Of a stretch of DNA of 64,000 nucleotides, positions 21,088 through 35,498 are shown piece after piece. The stretch is taken from assembly GCA_001599935.1 (NCBI GenBank), contig BCIJ01000006.1:343373-407372 (forward strand). Direction: 5' to 3'. The first letter of the stretch is position 1; each line of letters opens with the position of its first letter. Under the pieces are notes generated by a model. That model searched no databases. It saw only the letters and a list, made by a program, of their open reading frames with translations, and was not told the DNA's origin. The position numbers and the translations under genes are program-made. This stretch comes from Holtermannia corniformis (taxonomy: Eukaryota; Basidiomycota; Tremellomycetes; Holtermanniales).

Positions 21088-23241
21088 ATGGCCGCGTTTG
21101 CCACTGAGCACTCGTTGCTCACCCGTCACCACTGGGTGGATGAAGTACGCAACACGAGCATCTCTGATCGCAGCACTAGCCTAGACGAACCCTCGAGACC
21201 GAGCACAAGTCCAGCCGCAAGCTGTGCCGACAAAGGAGTCCGTCTCCACGTTCAAGCTGGCTTACCCACTCTTCCGTCTCACCTCGACTCCAGGGCCAGA
21301 GTCAGAGACAGACCAAGACGAGATGCCGACGACCTCGTACGATAGTATCGAGCACCGAGCCGAGTCATCGCACGGTGGGAGTGAGGCCGACGATGATGAC
21401 ACGCTCGGGTCGGTGAAAGGGGCTGGGCAGGCCACGGTGCTGTCCTCGGTCGTCAAGTGGGTAGATTGCGCGATCGGCTGAGCAACGCTGATGAGGTCTA
21501 CGCCAGTCTCACCAACACGATCATTGGCTCTGGCGCTCTGGCTGTACGTCCGCCTCGTCCGCCGTCTTATCGTATACTGACATTTCAGTTCCCACATGTG
21601 AATACCGACAACTCGTCATGCCGCTCGACTCACACCGATCTCAGGCTTTTGCAAGCATGGGCATGCTGCCTGGCGTCATCTCGTGTCTGTTCTCGGCCGC
21701 GACAGCCGCGTTTGGGCTCTATCTACTCTCTCGGTGTGCGGCCGAGGTTGTCCGCGAACGCCGGCGGTATACGAGCTTCAATGAGATTGCACGCATGACG
21801 TTTGGGAAAGGCTGGGTCACCCGAGTCTTTGATGCAGGTTCACTTCTGGAACATGGCATGAGCTGACTTGCGCACAGGCAGCGATTGCGATCAAGTGCTT
21901 TGGCGTGTCCATTTCGTACCTCGTCATCATCAAGGTATCTCACATGCTGCCGTCCGTCTTTGAGCTGAGGTGATGATAGACCCTCGTACCGCAAGTCCTC
22001 CTCTCGGTCACCCGTGCATTCAAGCATCACCCAAATCCAGATTCCATCATCCTCAGCGGTCCATTTTGGCTGTTGCTCTCAATGGGATTCATTGCACCCC
22101 TCAGCTTTCTTCGAAAGCTTGACAGTTTACGGTTCACAAGCCAAGTCGCACTCGGTGCCGTCGCCTAGTACGTACCGGTAATGTAGATGACGCTGATTAG
22201 TCACTCACTTGGCTGCAGCCTCGTCTTCATCGTTGTCGGCTGGTGGGCTATCAAAGGCGTCAGCCCGGACAGAGGCCCGGTCGTCGTTGCAAGGTTCAGC
22301 AAGTCGACACTGGCCAGCTTCCCGGTCCAGATCTTTGCCTATACGTGTGTATGTGCCGCTTATCGCTGCAATGGCTAACGCTTTTGCAGTTGCGCGCAGA
22401 ATGTACGGTTACCGCCGCCGAGCACCACGGCTGATGCTTTCTAGTTGTTCTCAATCTTCAATGAGATCAAGGACCAGACGCAGCGGCGGATGAATGTGGT
22501 CATTGGCTCGTCGCTTGGCGTTTCCGCTGCGACTTATGAGGTGGTAAGTCGCAGCGTTGAGATGTTTGCTGGCCGCTGACAAGTAAAGCTCGGCATCATC
22601 GGCTACATCACCTTTGGTTCGACCGTCAGCAGCAACGTGATCGCAATGTACCCGGCTACATCGTATCTGGTCGCCGCCGGTCAGCTTGGGATCGCACTGT
22701 TTGTCGGCTTGTCGTATCCGCTACAGCTACTGCCGTGTCGAGCTTGCATCCACCACCTCACCACCGGTCTGCTGCCACCATCAGATGTTTTAAGCAAGAG
22801 CGATGATGAGCACGAAGCACTCGTCGGTGTGACCAGGAGCGAAGACGAGCCAGTGGAAATGGGCAGGGTCAAGTATTTGACTGCGACGACGGGCATCCTC
22901 GTGTTTGGCACAATCATCGCGTTGCTGGTGGATGATCTAGGAACTGGTCAGTTGTGCGCCGAGATGCTTGTCACAGCTGATAGCTGGCAGTGATGGCGTT
23001 TGTCGGCTCGACGGGCTCCACCATCATCTCGTTCATCCTCCCCGGCCTCTTCTACTTTTCGCTGTTCCGCACCGAAGCCGGCCTCACGAAATGGTTCGCC
23101 CTCGCTCTGTCCATCTACGGCATAGCCGTCATGGTCTTCTGGTGCGTGCAAGCCACAAACTGTACTTTCGCTCCTTTGCTGACAAAAGCCATCGACACCA
23201 GCCTGTCCTTCAACATTCTGCAGTTGAGCCGCGCACGATGA
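21088..23241 (+). CDS. vacuolar amino-acid transporter (AVT5/6/7-like)
   Basis: This AAAP-family transporter is likely vacuolar, moving neutral amino acids. I start it at the ATG at 21088 (MAAFATEHSLLTRHHWVDE), spliced to a Glu/Asp/Ser-rich cytosolic N-terminus. The first helix is assembled from VVNLTNTIIGSGALA, the family's hallmark N.xNTIIGSG. Later helices include GMLPGVISCLFSAATAAFGL, CFGVSISYLVIIK, FWLLLSMGFIAPLSFLRKLD, FAYTCAQNLFSIFNEIKDQT, YEVLGIIGYITFGSTVSSNV, VAAGQLGIALFVGLSYPLQL and VMAFVGSTGSTIISFILPGL. The last helix is best completed by splicing out an intron at about 23142-23204, giving VMVFCLSFNILQ. About ten or eleven membrane helices result. It appears intact. Confidence 0.85.
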
Positions 23242-23511
23242 CGAGATGCATCCTGCTTTCCGGCGCGGACGTAAACGGACTCGAGAGCGTGGCAGGCGAT
23301 TGCGTCAGGCACGCCGTCCAGCGACCACGGACTTTGGCGGGTGTGGCACCGTGAGCGCACCGAGAGTCGGGCGAACGACCTTGCAGCGCCGCGGCGCTCC
23401 TCGGGCTTGCTCGTCGGGTTGCGAGCGACCGTAGAGCCCCCACTCTGTTCTGCGATATATAGTCAAACCACCGGTTGGATTCAGAGCTGACACCCAAATC
23501 ACTAACTGACC

Positions 23512-25616
23512 ATGTCTTCAATGCTGCCGCTTCAATCAGCGTCCTCACGAACCGATCGCGTCGAACCGTTCGAGTACCCCGAGCTCACTGAAGGTGGTCC
23601 CATCACGCGCGAATACCAGACGGAGACTCGACAAGGGTATGTGTCGACGCCACCGCCCTCTATCCACCCTTCTCCCACTCCAACGGTCACTGGCGGTACA
23701 GCAGAAAAGGCAGGGCACGAGTCGGGCATTCAGCACCTTGATGGTGTCAAGCTCGTGACATGGACCATTGACGATCCAGAAAACCCGCGGCATTGGGGTA
23801 AGGGCCGGAGGTGGCTCTACACGCTCGTTGTCGCAATCATGGTGAGTGTGGCAGGTAAAATCCCTCGTATCTGAGCTTACGCTTCAAACGCAGTGCATCA
23901 GCGTCGGTCTCGGCTCATCCGTCATCGTTCTCTCATTTGAAGAGGTCTCGGCCGATCTCAACATCTCTCTCGACGTTACGCACCTTACCGTCTGCCTTTT
24001 CGTTCTCGGGTTTGGGCTCGGTCCGCTCGCTTGGGCGCCACTGTCGGAGCTCTACGGTCGTCAACCCATCTACGTCCTCAGCATGGGTCTCTACTTTGCT
24101 TTTACTTTCGTGAGTGTGCATGCAAGTGGTGTTGCTGCCGACTGATTATTTCGTAGCCAAGTGCATTCGCTCCCAACGGCGCTTCGATGGTCGTTGGTCG
24201 TGCGCTCGCTGGTCTAGCTTCTGCTGCGCCCATGACCAACGCTGGTGGTGCGTAAAGCCCGAGTGTTCCTGCCTGTGGCTGACACTCGCACAGGAAGTAT
24301 CTCGGACATGTGGGGTCCAGAGGAGCGTGGCCTTCCCCTTGCCATCTTCTCGGGCATGCTCTTCATCGGTCCCAGTGAGTGGAGGCTGGCAGCCATCAAC
24401 GAGCTGACCGTCTCAACAGCACTTGGTCCGATCATCGGTGGCTTCCTCCCTACCTGGCACTGGGTCTACTACTTCCTCCTCATTGTCGTCGGCTGCACAT
24501 GGGTCGGCGTCACTGCCATCCTCCGCGAGACCTTTCCGCCCGCCATCCTTCGACGACGTGCTATCAAACTCAGAAAGCTCACTGGCGATGACACATACAT
24601 GACCGAGCAAGAACGTCACATGCGCACTGTCGGGCAGATCATCAAGATTGCTGTCGGCAAGCCGCTCGTCATGCTTGCCACCGAAGGCATCATCATCTGC
24701 TTCTCGGTGGGTTGATTAGCGATTACCCCCACCTCGATCGCTGACAGATCGTTCAGCTATACCTTTCCCTCGTCTACTCGCTACTTTACGTCTTCTTCTT
24801 TGCTTTCCCCTATGTCGTACGTCAGCTTCCTTCGCCGCAAGCATCTGCTGATTTGCTCAGTTCGAAGTCAACCACGGGTTCAACAAGTGGCAGACAGGCC
24901 TGTCCTTCGTCACTGTTCTGATCGGCATGATCCTGTTCTACTTCATCGCCGGCCCCGTACAACATCGCTATTACTCTGGCTGTATCGCCGAGGCAAAGGA
25001 GAAAGGAGAAGACTCGGTACCTCCTGAAGCGCGCCTGCCTGCCATGGCTGTCGGGGCTTTCGTCCTTCCTATCTCGCTCTTTATCTTCGCATTCTGCTCC
25101 TACCCGCACGTTCACTGGATCGGTAGCGCTATCGGCGCCGTACTGTTTGGCTTTGCATGTGCGTTTGGTGTGACTGGCTGAAACTATAGGGCTGACCTAG
25201 CACAGGTGTGCTTGTCTACAACGGCGCCAACTCGTACATTGTCGATGCCTATGCCGGCGGCTCGACAGCCAGCGCTATGGCAGCCAAGACTCTTCTGTCG
25301 CGTATCTGCGGTGCTTCCATCGTGCGTCCTATCAGACACGCCGCGACTATGCTGACAGCCGGTATAGCCCATTTTCGTGGACCGCTACTATGGATCCGCA
25401 ATCGGTATCGAATGGGCTAGCGGCGTGATTGCATTCATCGCTCTGGTACGTATATCACGCTTTGCCAGCGACAGCCGCTGACGCAAAGAACAGATCATGA
25501 TTCCCATACCCTTTGTCTTCATGAGTGAGTGGTCCAGTGATGTCAGTCTCTTTGCTGACTTCATCGTAGAGTATGGGCCGGCCATTCGTGCGCGCTCAAG
25601 GCTTGCTATCCATTGA
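23512..25616 (+). CDS. MFS multidrug/polyamine transporter (DHA1 type)
   Basis: This is a twelve-helix major facilitator of the DHA1 group (Flr1/Tpo-like), a plasma-membrane H+ antiporter exporting drugs or polyamines by family inference. After a Ser/Pro-rich cytosolic N-terminus comes DPENPRHWGKGRRWLYTLVV, the conserved DP.NP.NW entry. The motif GPLAWAPLSELYGRQPIYVL is the DHA1 motif A, and GPALGPIIGGFLPTWHWVYY is motif C/helix 5. The loop between helices 6 and 7 holds RETFPPAILRRRAIKLRK. The last exons give YNGANSYIVDAYAGGSTASA, a typical helix 10-11 region, and a basic tail (KYGPAIRARSRLAIH) after an intron at about 25525. At least eight short introns are present. Substrate cannot be told from sequence. 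Confidence 0.88.
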
Positions 25617-25852
25617 AGCGTAGAAACTTGGAGTGCCGGTGAAGCAAAGTTTATAGTACATGTGAAAGCATCATCATCTGTTCACCGCGTTGGGGACAGG
25701 TTGATGCAGCGACGCCAAAGGAGACGTCAGCTACAAGGACTGCGTGGGGTAAATGACAGAGGAGACACTTGCGAATGGAGCAGTCCTCTGACAGCCCCGC
25801 GTATCAATACAGCGGTCCAGGCGCACCCACGCTGAAAAGGGGATGACCGTCG

Positions 25853-26254
25853 ATGAGCCTGACGCAGCCATCAGCAGCCAGGATGTCGTCAAAGCTATCA
25901 TGTTTCTGGCATGACGTGCAAAGTAAGCGAGTCGGCTTCAAAGGGACCGTAGGCGCATCCAGGTGCAAGCACGACAGTAACCCACACCAACACGTCTTTC
26001 GCTTCGAAGTGGACGACACAACAACAGAGCTCTGTCGAAAGTCGCCGCAAAGTCAGGATTATCATCTCGTCATGGTACACGACTCAATCATGACCAAGTT
26101 GAACGTTCTTAACCACCTCTCGTCCTCGACCCATGCGCCGTCCGTTCGTCCAGTCTGGGCTGATCAAGTCCCATCGGCCGCGTCAAGTATGGGTGGTTCT
26201 GTAAGCAAGGAGGAGTTTCTTGCGTGGCTCACGCAGCAGGAGAGTGGGTGCTAA
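25853..26254 (+). CDS. small HxH-family protein 3 (133 aa)
   Basis: This intronless ORF opens the second island. It starts at 25853; an internal ATG at 25883 (MSSKLSCFWHDVQSKRVG) is an alternative. The core reads GFKGTV, a cysteine, six residues, HQH, V-F-R-F, thirteen residues after the second His to a cysteine (ELC), matching the pattern of the ORFs at 12872, 26553 and 27105. A unique C-terminal extension follows with LVMVHDSIMTKLNVLNHL and a final GGSVSKEEFLAWLTQQESGC. It is predicted cytosolic, with no signal peptide. The antisense strand also has an ORF with paired cysteines, but the shared core favours the plus strand. Confidence 0.5.
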   Translation: MSLTQPSAARMSSKLSCFWHDVQSKRVGFKGTVGASRCKHDSNPHQHVFRFEVDDTTTELCRKSPQSQDYHLVMVHDSIMTKLNVLNHLSSSTHAPSVRPVWADQVPSAASSMGGSVSKEEFLAWLTQQESGC

Positions 26255-26516
26255 ATGCAAGCGTGTGTTGCTTCGTTAGACGCCCCTATGGAGATCAGCC
26301 GTGTCTGACACAGATCTTGTCGATGCAAAGAAGGCGCGGGGTGCCACTCCTTGCATTGTCTGAGATCAGCGGACTTGCAAACAGGGCCAATCGTAACACA
26401 GGTGTCGATAAGCCCATCAAAGGTACGCATCCCGGTGTATCCTATCACCGTATGGCCAGGGCCCACGTCAACCTTGCCTGACGATAAGCATCGCACTTAT
26501 CTCCACCTCTGAGACA

Positions 26517-26523
26517 TATAAGG
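26517..26523 (+). promoter_or_regulatory. TATA-like element before small HxH gene 4
   Basis: TATAAGG begins 36 bp before the ATG at 26553. Confidence 0.45.
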
Positions 26524-26552
26524 TTTCAGCGCTATGCCTGACTCGGCAGCCA

Positions 26553-26846
26553 ATGCCCGTGACTTCGCTTCAGCGCGTCCTGACCCAGGGTACTGCAAGT
26601 GGCTACCGCTTCACCGTCTCGAGCTGCCCAGTCTCCACTGAAGCACACACACACGCCCTATTACATCGCGGAGACGAAACGCAGCATTATTGCGATGATA
26701 GCGGGGATGGGTACTCGAGCGAACACATTGGCACTTGTGCTGGACGTCTTGATCGCACAGCCTGCGAGCTGTACGCGCTGACCGAGTCATTAGAGAACAG
26801 GATCAGTGGCGCCAGTGTGCTTCAAGGGGTTGGCATGAGCACGTAG
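26553..26846 (+). CDS. small HxH-family protein 4 (97 aa)
   Basis: This intronless ORF from the ATG at 26553 begins MPVTSLQRVLTQGTASGYRF. The family core is GYRFTV, two residues, cysteine, six residues, HTHALL, then HYC at the second cysteine. The pair HTHALL/HYC is close to HAHALL/EHC of gene 1 and HRHAII/HYC of gene 5, giving the strongest evidence of common descent. Further cysteines follow (GTCAGRLDRTACELYALTES). There is no signal peptide or membrane segment. Another ATG 18 bp upstream opens a different, short frame and is probably not used. Confidence 0.6.
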   Translation: MPVTSLQRVLTQGTASGYRFTVSSCPVSTEAHTHALLHRGDETQHYCDDSGDGYSSEHIGTCAGRLDRTACELYALTESLENRISGASVLQGVGMST

Positions 26847-27104
26847 CTGTCTGGCGCGACGTCATGCCGTGTTGATGCCCATGCAAGTTTGACCAGGAGC
26901 TCGCCCTACGTATTACTGTGGAGCTCAGTGAGGACGACAATCGAGCTAATCCAGCACATGCACACCGCCTGACCACGGCTCGTCGTCAAGCACGCGCGCC
27001 TTCGCGGGCCCTTTGTGTCACAGTAGGGACCAGTCCACTTCAAGCACCGCACAGACGTACATATTTGAGATCCGCCCTTCTCCTCTACAGTGACTAGACT
27101 TACG

Positions 27105-27395
27105 ATGGGCCAGACGGATTGGGTCGAAGTAGTGATCGGCGGCTTCGAGGCCAAAGGCTATAGTTGGCAAGCTACAACCAACTGCCCCGTTCTACACAAG
27201 CACAGGCACGCAATCATCGCGGGTACCGACGGGAGGACCAAACATTACTGCCAGGAGCAAACGCGCGGCTCCCCAACCGTGGTGTATGACTACGCTTATA
27301 AACTGCCATCGAAGCACGAGGCTGAAACGGTCGCGCGGACATACGGAGCGACCAGCGTGTCGCGCGAGCTTGCAAACTCTTCATGGCGCACCTGA
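27105..27395 (+). CDS. small HxH-family protein 5 (96 aa)
   Basis: This intronless ORF starts at the ATG at 27105 (MGQTDWVEVVIGGFEAKGYS). The core is GYSWQATTNC, five residues, HRHAIIAGTD, and KHYC at the second cysteine; compared with genes 1 and 4 it has one fewer residue between Cys and HxH. After the core come YDYAYKLPSKHEAETVARTY and a final GATSVSRELANSSWRT. A weak TATA-like TATTTGA lies 43 bp upstream (27062). It is predicted soluble. It ends 220 bp before the Polo kinase start codon. Confidence 0.6.
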   Translation: MGQTDWVEVVIGGFEAKGYSWQATTNCPVLHKHRHAIIAGTDGRTKHYCQEQTRGSPTVVYDYAYKLPSKHEAETVARTYGATSVSRELANSSWRT

Positions 27396-27615
27396 GGTCA
27401 TTATAGACATCGCTCCGCTTGTGACGGGTTGGACGCACTTGAGACTTGTAAGTCCTCCGAGTCATCCTTTCTCCGTATACCTTTGTTGTATGCTCCTAAA
27501 GCCTACGCGGTTGGGTGGACATCATGGGATTACAGCAGCACTGCATCCATGCACTTTGGTTGAGACAAGTCTTGGCATACTCTACTCAACCATTCAACTG
27601 CACCGTCGAGATCCG

Positions 27616-30623
<3,008 letters not shown>

Positions 30624-30843
30624 ATTGGGAGGGCATGGTTACGAACGATCCACATGACGGTAGCATGGCATAGAATGGTATATTAGCTCTGCATCTGTTG
30701 TTGCTTCTCAGGCGGCGGGCGCGACCGACTAGGAATACATTGATTTCATTGCGTGAGATGTTTGTTGGCTATGGCTATGACGAGGATGCACGAAGGAAGG
30801 AACGGACCACCGAGGTGATCCCAGACAATGCAAGAGAGGTGAC

Positions 30844-33800
30844 TTAGTCTTTCGACTTGGTCTTGAGACCCGAAAGCATCTTTGCGAGCGACTGGATCTG
30901 GCCCTTGATCTTTGGACGGTTTGGCGAGGCGCTGAGCGTGATCGAGTCGGTCTTTGCAATCGGCTCGCTGCCGGCCATGATGACTTGGGGCCGCGGGGGG
31001 AGTTTGGCGAGGTCGGCGTCGATACGCGGGAGGTCGTCGATCTCATCGGGGATACCGGGCAGGTACCGTACGTTGGGGTTTGACGGGCGCGATGGGTTGC
31101 CAGGAGGTTTGTAGCCGCCGTTTCGGCTAGTGATGCTGGGGACGGACGAGATGGTAGAGATTTGCCTAGCGGGCTCAGTCTGACGGTCTCGAACGAAGCG
31201 ACACTTACGATCCGTTGGTGCGGCTGTACAGGGAGCTCGCGGCCGAAGACGTGGCAGAGACGGGATAACGGGCCTTGTTGAAAGATCCGATCGGATCCCA
31301 CTCGTGTCCTTGTCGGGGCCGCGAGTGACTGCCGTCTGTCCGTTTCTGAACTTGATCCCGACCAAAGTCTCGACCGCGGCCGTCAAACTTTGTTGCGCCG
31401 CCCAGGGGCGATGTCGGGACCTTTGGCTTGCGCCAGTCGTCCTCGTCTGCGCCCAGGCCACTCGAGCTCGTCGCGCTGGCACTCGACTCGTGGCCAAAGC
31501 TCGAGATAGCACTGCTGAACCCGCTACTAGCAGTTGCCGTTTGACCGCGGCTTCGTGAACCAGAGGGTCCGGGACCATGGCCGTGCTGCATCTTGGCCGG
31601 CGCTGACCAGTTGCCGCTCGTTGAAGCGTTGCGTTCTGCCACGCGCTGAGCGAGCGCCGCGAGCTCGGGATTGCCGTTCGAGAGCTTCATCATGCCCTTC
31701 CACTTTGACTTTTTCTGCTCTGGGTTGACTGACGTTCCTAGCGGCGGGAACTCGTCGAGCTTGTCGACGTCGAGGTCGGGCGGGGATTTGTGCTGTTTTG
31801 AAATCTCCCGAGCTAGGCTCTGGGACGCGGCTGCGAGCTCGGCGAGTAGAGCGTCGCGCTCGGCTTGGGTCACGCTCGACTCGCCAGCGGCAGCGGCAGC
31901 GGCAGCGGCCGCCGCCTGGGCTGCCTTGCCCTTCCTGACGCCGCGCTTGCGTCGCTTGGCAGCCGACACGGACCGTGTCTCGGCGGCATCACCATCGTCC
32001 AGTACGCTCAGGGGCGGCGCGGGCTCATCAATCGGCGTCTTGTGTTCATCGACCGTAGTGGCAGTCTGCGGCGCACTATCCGGCACCAGTTCGGGCGTGG
32101 GCTCGAGCTCTGGCAATTGACCTGGCGTCGGCGTCGTGTCCACCGTCTGCGCCTGCGACTTGACGGAACCCGGGATGGAAATCGGCGATGCCGTAGGCGG
32201 GGTTACGGGCGCAGTGTACGACAAAGCCGAAGCCAATGCTGATTTACGGTCGTTGTCTGGCCTCGACTCGACGGGGCTCTTGACGAACAGCTCCTTTGGA
32301 TTCGAGTGGTTCTTGCTCATGTCCAACCTTGAAGCCCGAAGCGCGCCAACGGCCTTGCGTCCGCCAATCATCTCGGGCAGGCTCTTGACCCACTGCCCGA
32401 GCTCTCGCGCACCGACCCGATCAGCAACGTCGATACACAGCACGTGGCGGGCGAGGAACGTTGCGACGTCCCGGCCGATGCCTGTAAACTTTGTCATGAG
32501 GAACGTGACGGGATCCGCGAGGAAAGAGTCAAAGTTTGCGTCGCCGGGCGTCGGGTCTTTCCAAGGGTTGCGGTGGAAGACCATGTTGATGAGCACGATC
32601 CCGAGCGACCAGACGTCGGCTGGCGCAGGCGCATAAGCCGGCGCGAGGTTGTTGCGACATTCTACCGATCAGCTCGATCTGCATGCTCAAGCACGACTCA
32701 CCATACGCCATGTACGGCTTGCTGCCGCATTCGACATCGCCGCTCTCGGCCTCGGTCGTCGCGAGCCCAAAGTCGGTCAGCTTGACAATCACCTTGCGCT
32801 TTTCTGCGCCATCACCGTCGAGCTCGGCCGAGTCGCAGCAGATGAAGTTTTCCGGCTTGATGTCGCGGTGGCTGACGCCGGCGTCGTGGCAGACGGCGAC
32901 GGCTTCGCACATTTGCGCAAACATGGATGCAATCAGCTTGAGCCGGCGGGCCGTCAGGAGCGTGTTGGCACTGAACGCCGAGAGCAGGCTGGGTGTCGGG
33001 GGTGTCTGAAAGGGCAGGTACGAGCCGTGTCCGTTGTGATGCGTAAACAGGGCCGAGGTCGAAGGTGAAAACGCGTTGTACGAGCTGGCGGAGAACGAGT
33101 GCATGCCCGTCATGAGCTGGCTGCTCGAGAATGGGATACTGCTGCTCGAGATCTTGGACGAGGAGAACGGGGGTACAGCGACGCGGCGGTCTAGGCCGTG
33201 ATCGTCGTCGTCGTGCAGTTGGGCAGTTGCGGGCGGCGGAGAGGCATCGCGCGATTTTTCAAGCCAGTAGAATAGGTCTTCCCCGGGACAGAGTTCAAGC
33301 ATGAGAAAGAGCCATTTCTTGGTCTGCAGTGTTTGATGTAACGTTACAATGTTGGTGTGGATCGGGAGCGAGAGGTGGATCGTCGCTTCGAACAGCTGGA
33401 CTTCGAGGCTGTCATCTTCGAGGTCTTGCTTGCTCAAGCACTTCAGCGCTAGTCCGTCAGCACGCGGCGAGTATCGATGGACCCACCAAACTCTTTCCCT
33501 TTGCCTCCAACCTCCTTGACAAGATAGACGACGGCATAACTACCCGAGCCCAACGTCCTGACGACGCGATACTGTCGCTTTGGCTCGGCCGCGTCCCGGG
33601 CCTGGGCGCGCTTATAACCAAATTCACTACCGGCCCGCCTGAGCGCCATCTCACCCACGCCCGAGACGTGCACGACGGGTTCAACGGGTTCGCCTTCGAA
33701 TTCCAAGCCTTCGCCGAACAATTGATCGGGCCCGAAAATGTCTCTACGGACGCGCGAGGACGAGGATTCGGAATCGTCAAGGTCCGACTCGAGCTGAGAG

Positions 33801-34330
33801 TCTTGATCGTAGCTGTTGGGATCAATCTCCTCGTCGCTGTCCTCCATGAGACCGGTATGCCACTCGAGGTCGCCGACCTCTTGCTGCTCTGGCGCCGGCG
33901 GCGGTGGCGTCGGTGCGATAGCTGGCAAGTTTGTGCTGGAACCTCGAGGTGTCCGGCTCCTACTCCTCGATTCGGATGCGAGCGAGACGCTGACGGCGAG
34001 AGCGACGCTTGACCTGCGCGAGCGCGGGAACAGTACCGTGTGCGGAAACATTGGTGAGGACGGTGCGGTAGTCGCATCCCACGGTGTACCCTCTGGCAAC
34101 AAGTCTTGCGAGAGCGAGGGCAGGCGCTGGGGTCGAGGTTGCGGGAACGCCAACTGGGCGTTGGTGTTTGGACTCGCTGGGGTCGGGAGCAGGTTGGCGT
34201 AGCGTGAGGACGGAGACGCTGGCGGGCCCGAGAACGATGGCAGGCGCCTGCCATGCAGTTGCGAGGGTGAGCCTGGGATGGCGCGCGGCGAGCCCGAAGC
34301 GGGAGGGTAGAAGGATGTCTGGCCGCTCAT
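30844..34330 (-). CDS. RAN1/KSP1-type Ser/Thr protein kinase
   Basis: This is a kinase of the Ran1/Sks1/Ksp1 group, linked in yeasts to nutrient signalling, meiosis and filamentous growth. The start at 34330 (MSGQTSFYPPASGSPRAIPG) opens a long Ser/Pro-rich N-terminus. Kinase motifs: QYRVVRTLGSGSYAVVYLVK, ALKCLSKQDLEDDSLEVQLF, HTNIVTLHQTLQTKKWLFLM, LELCPGEDLFYWLEKSRD, a Ser-rich insert of about 100 residues, then HDAGVSHRDIKPENFICCDS, KLTDFGLATTE and SLGIVLINMVFHRNPWKDP. HRDIKPEN, DFGLATTE and NPW are characteristic of the group. The C-terminal half is disordered, with an Ala run encoded at about 31883-31916 and a basic patch (AAKRRKRGVRKGKAAQ). It ends at 30844, facing the Polo gene. Confidence 0.88.
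31883..31916. repeat. GCC/GCG microsatellite coding poly-alanine
   Basis: A run of GGCAGC units followed by GGCCGCCGCC encodes about ten consecutive alanines on the minus strand, within the disordered tail of the KSP1-like kinase. It is a likely site of length variation between strains. Confidence 0.7.
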
Positions 34331-35498
34331 TGTGGGGGTTGCAAGGCGGCCAGGGAGCGTCGAGGGGTGGCGGCGACGGCGAGAATGGTCACGGCGAGAT
34401 GGCCCCTATCGAGGCGATGACGCTAGACAAAGGGTCGGTGAGTTGACCAAGAGAGGGTGAGGCGGGCTGGGACCAAGACTCGAGACGGACGGACAGCAGT
34501 CGAGCTGACTGCGGGCAAATCGTCTGTTCGTCGTCGACCACCTGGGGAGACTCGAGGTGGTTCCCCAGCTTTGAGCGTGAAACGTATGCGAGCGCTGGGA
34601 ACGCAAAGGGAGGGTGACTGGCCAAACTCGCGAGAGGAGACGAGCTTGTCGCGCACGAGTGAAAGGAGGTCTGGAGCACTGAACGGGATGCAAGCTGGCC
34701 CGAATGAACGCGAGCCGGTCGGTCGCTAGCACAAGCTGGGCGCTCTGTGCTGCTCGGCGTGTCCCATGGGCTGATGGCAGAAGGCGCGGTCGTCGTCGAG
34801 ACGCACAGTGGTGGTCGCCGACTCGTTCGCATGGGTGCCAGACTAACCAAGGTTGATTACGTAAGCAGGTTGGAAGAGATCAATCTGGGACGGCTAGCGT
34901 CGGCGCCGTCGTCGATGGGTGGGTGCAGGGTCGTTGTCCCTGTGCAGCCGTGTGCTGCCAGTCGAGCGCGATCACCTCTGCTTGCTGTCCCGAGCTCGGT
35001 TCGCGCCTGCCACTGGTGCCGCCAGCCGCCACGAGCGTTGCGCCATGCTGACCGTTTCTGAGCACGCGGTGCACAAACCAAACGGAGCGTCGGCCGATCG
35101 CACCAGACAAAAGATAGCCACGTGCGGTCAAATCCGGCGGCCCGGCTCGTGTCTCATGCAGCTCTGACCACTCGCCGCCAAGATGGCCCTGTCCAGGTCG
35201 TGTTCAAAGTGTCCGACAGGAGTCTGAGGAACCAGAGTCGGGGCTATAGATGCACTCCATATCGCCTACAGCGTGTCATGCTGCCACGAGAAACAAAGGG
35301 CTCCTGTGCACTCCACTATTCACCAGTCCGCAATGTTGATACCAACACGACATGTGCTTGCCCTCGAATCCACACAAGCGGTCCCCGCGTGCACTCGCAT
35401 GCAGCGTATATATCGCATATAAACAGTCACTTGTATCGATACAGTCGTCATTGTCTATCGGCCACCCCTACCCCAACCAGCACTCGCGTTCACGGCGT
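34331..35498. other. long intergenic region upstream of kinase
   Basis: No gene is assigned in these 1,168 bp. The ORFs present are Arg/Ser/Pro-rich and look like chance frames. The region lies between the kinase start codon (34330, minus) and the RTA1-like stop codon (35499, minus), so it probably holds the kinase promoter and long 5' leader and the 3' end of the RTA1-like transcript. Confidence 0.5.

Noticed and set aside
22968..23354. Alternative longer C-terminus for the amino-acid transporter
   Set aside because: It would replace the last membrane helix with Arg/His-rich sequence; splicing at 23142-23204 restores a normal final helix.
25804..26019. Minus-strand ORF with paired cysteines (CWCGLLSC, CTSCQKHD)
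   Set aside because: It is antisense to the HxH-family ORF at 25853, whose core recurs in three other ORFs; the cysteine pattern is likely a shadow.
30729..31301. 190-codon minus-strand ORF near the kinase end
   Set aside because: It is an out-of-frame shadow of the KSP1-like kinase C-terminus with Arg/Ser bias.
34389..34850. Several ORFs upstream of the KSP1-like kinase
   Set aside because: Composition is Arg/Ser/Pro-biased, with no splice-linked continuation and no domain; better read as leader or intergenic sequence.
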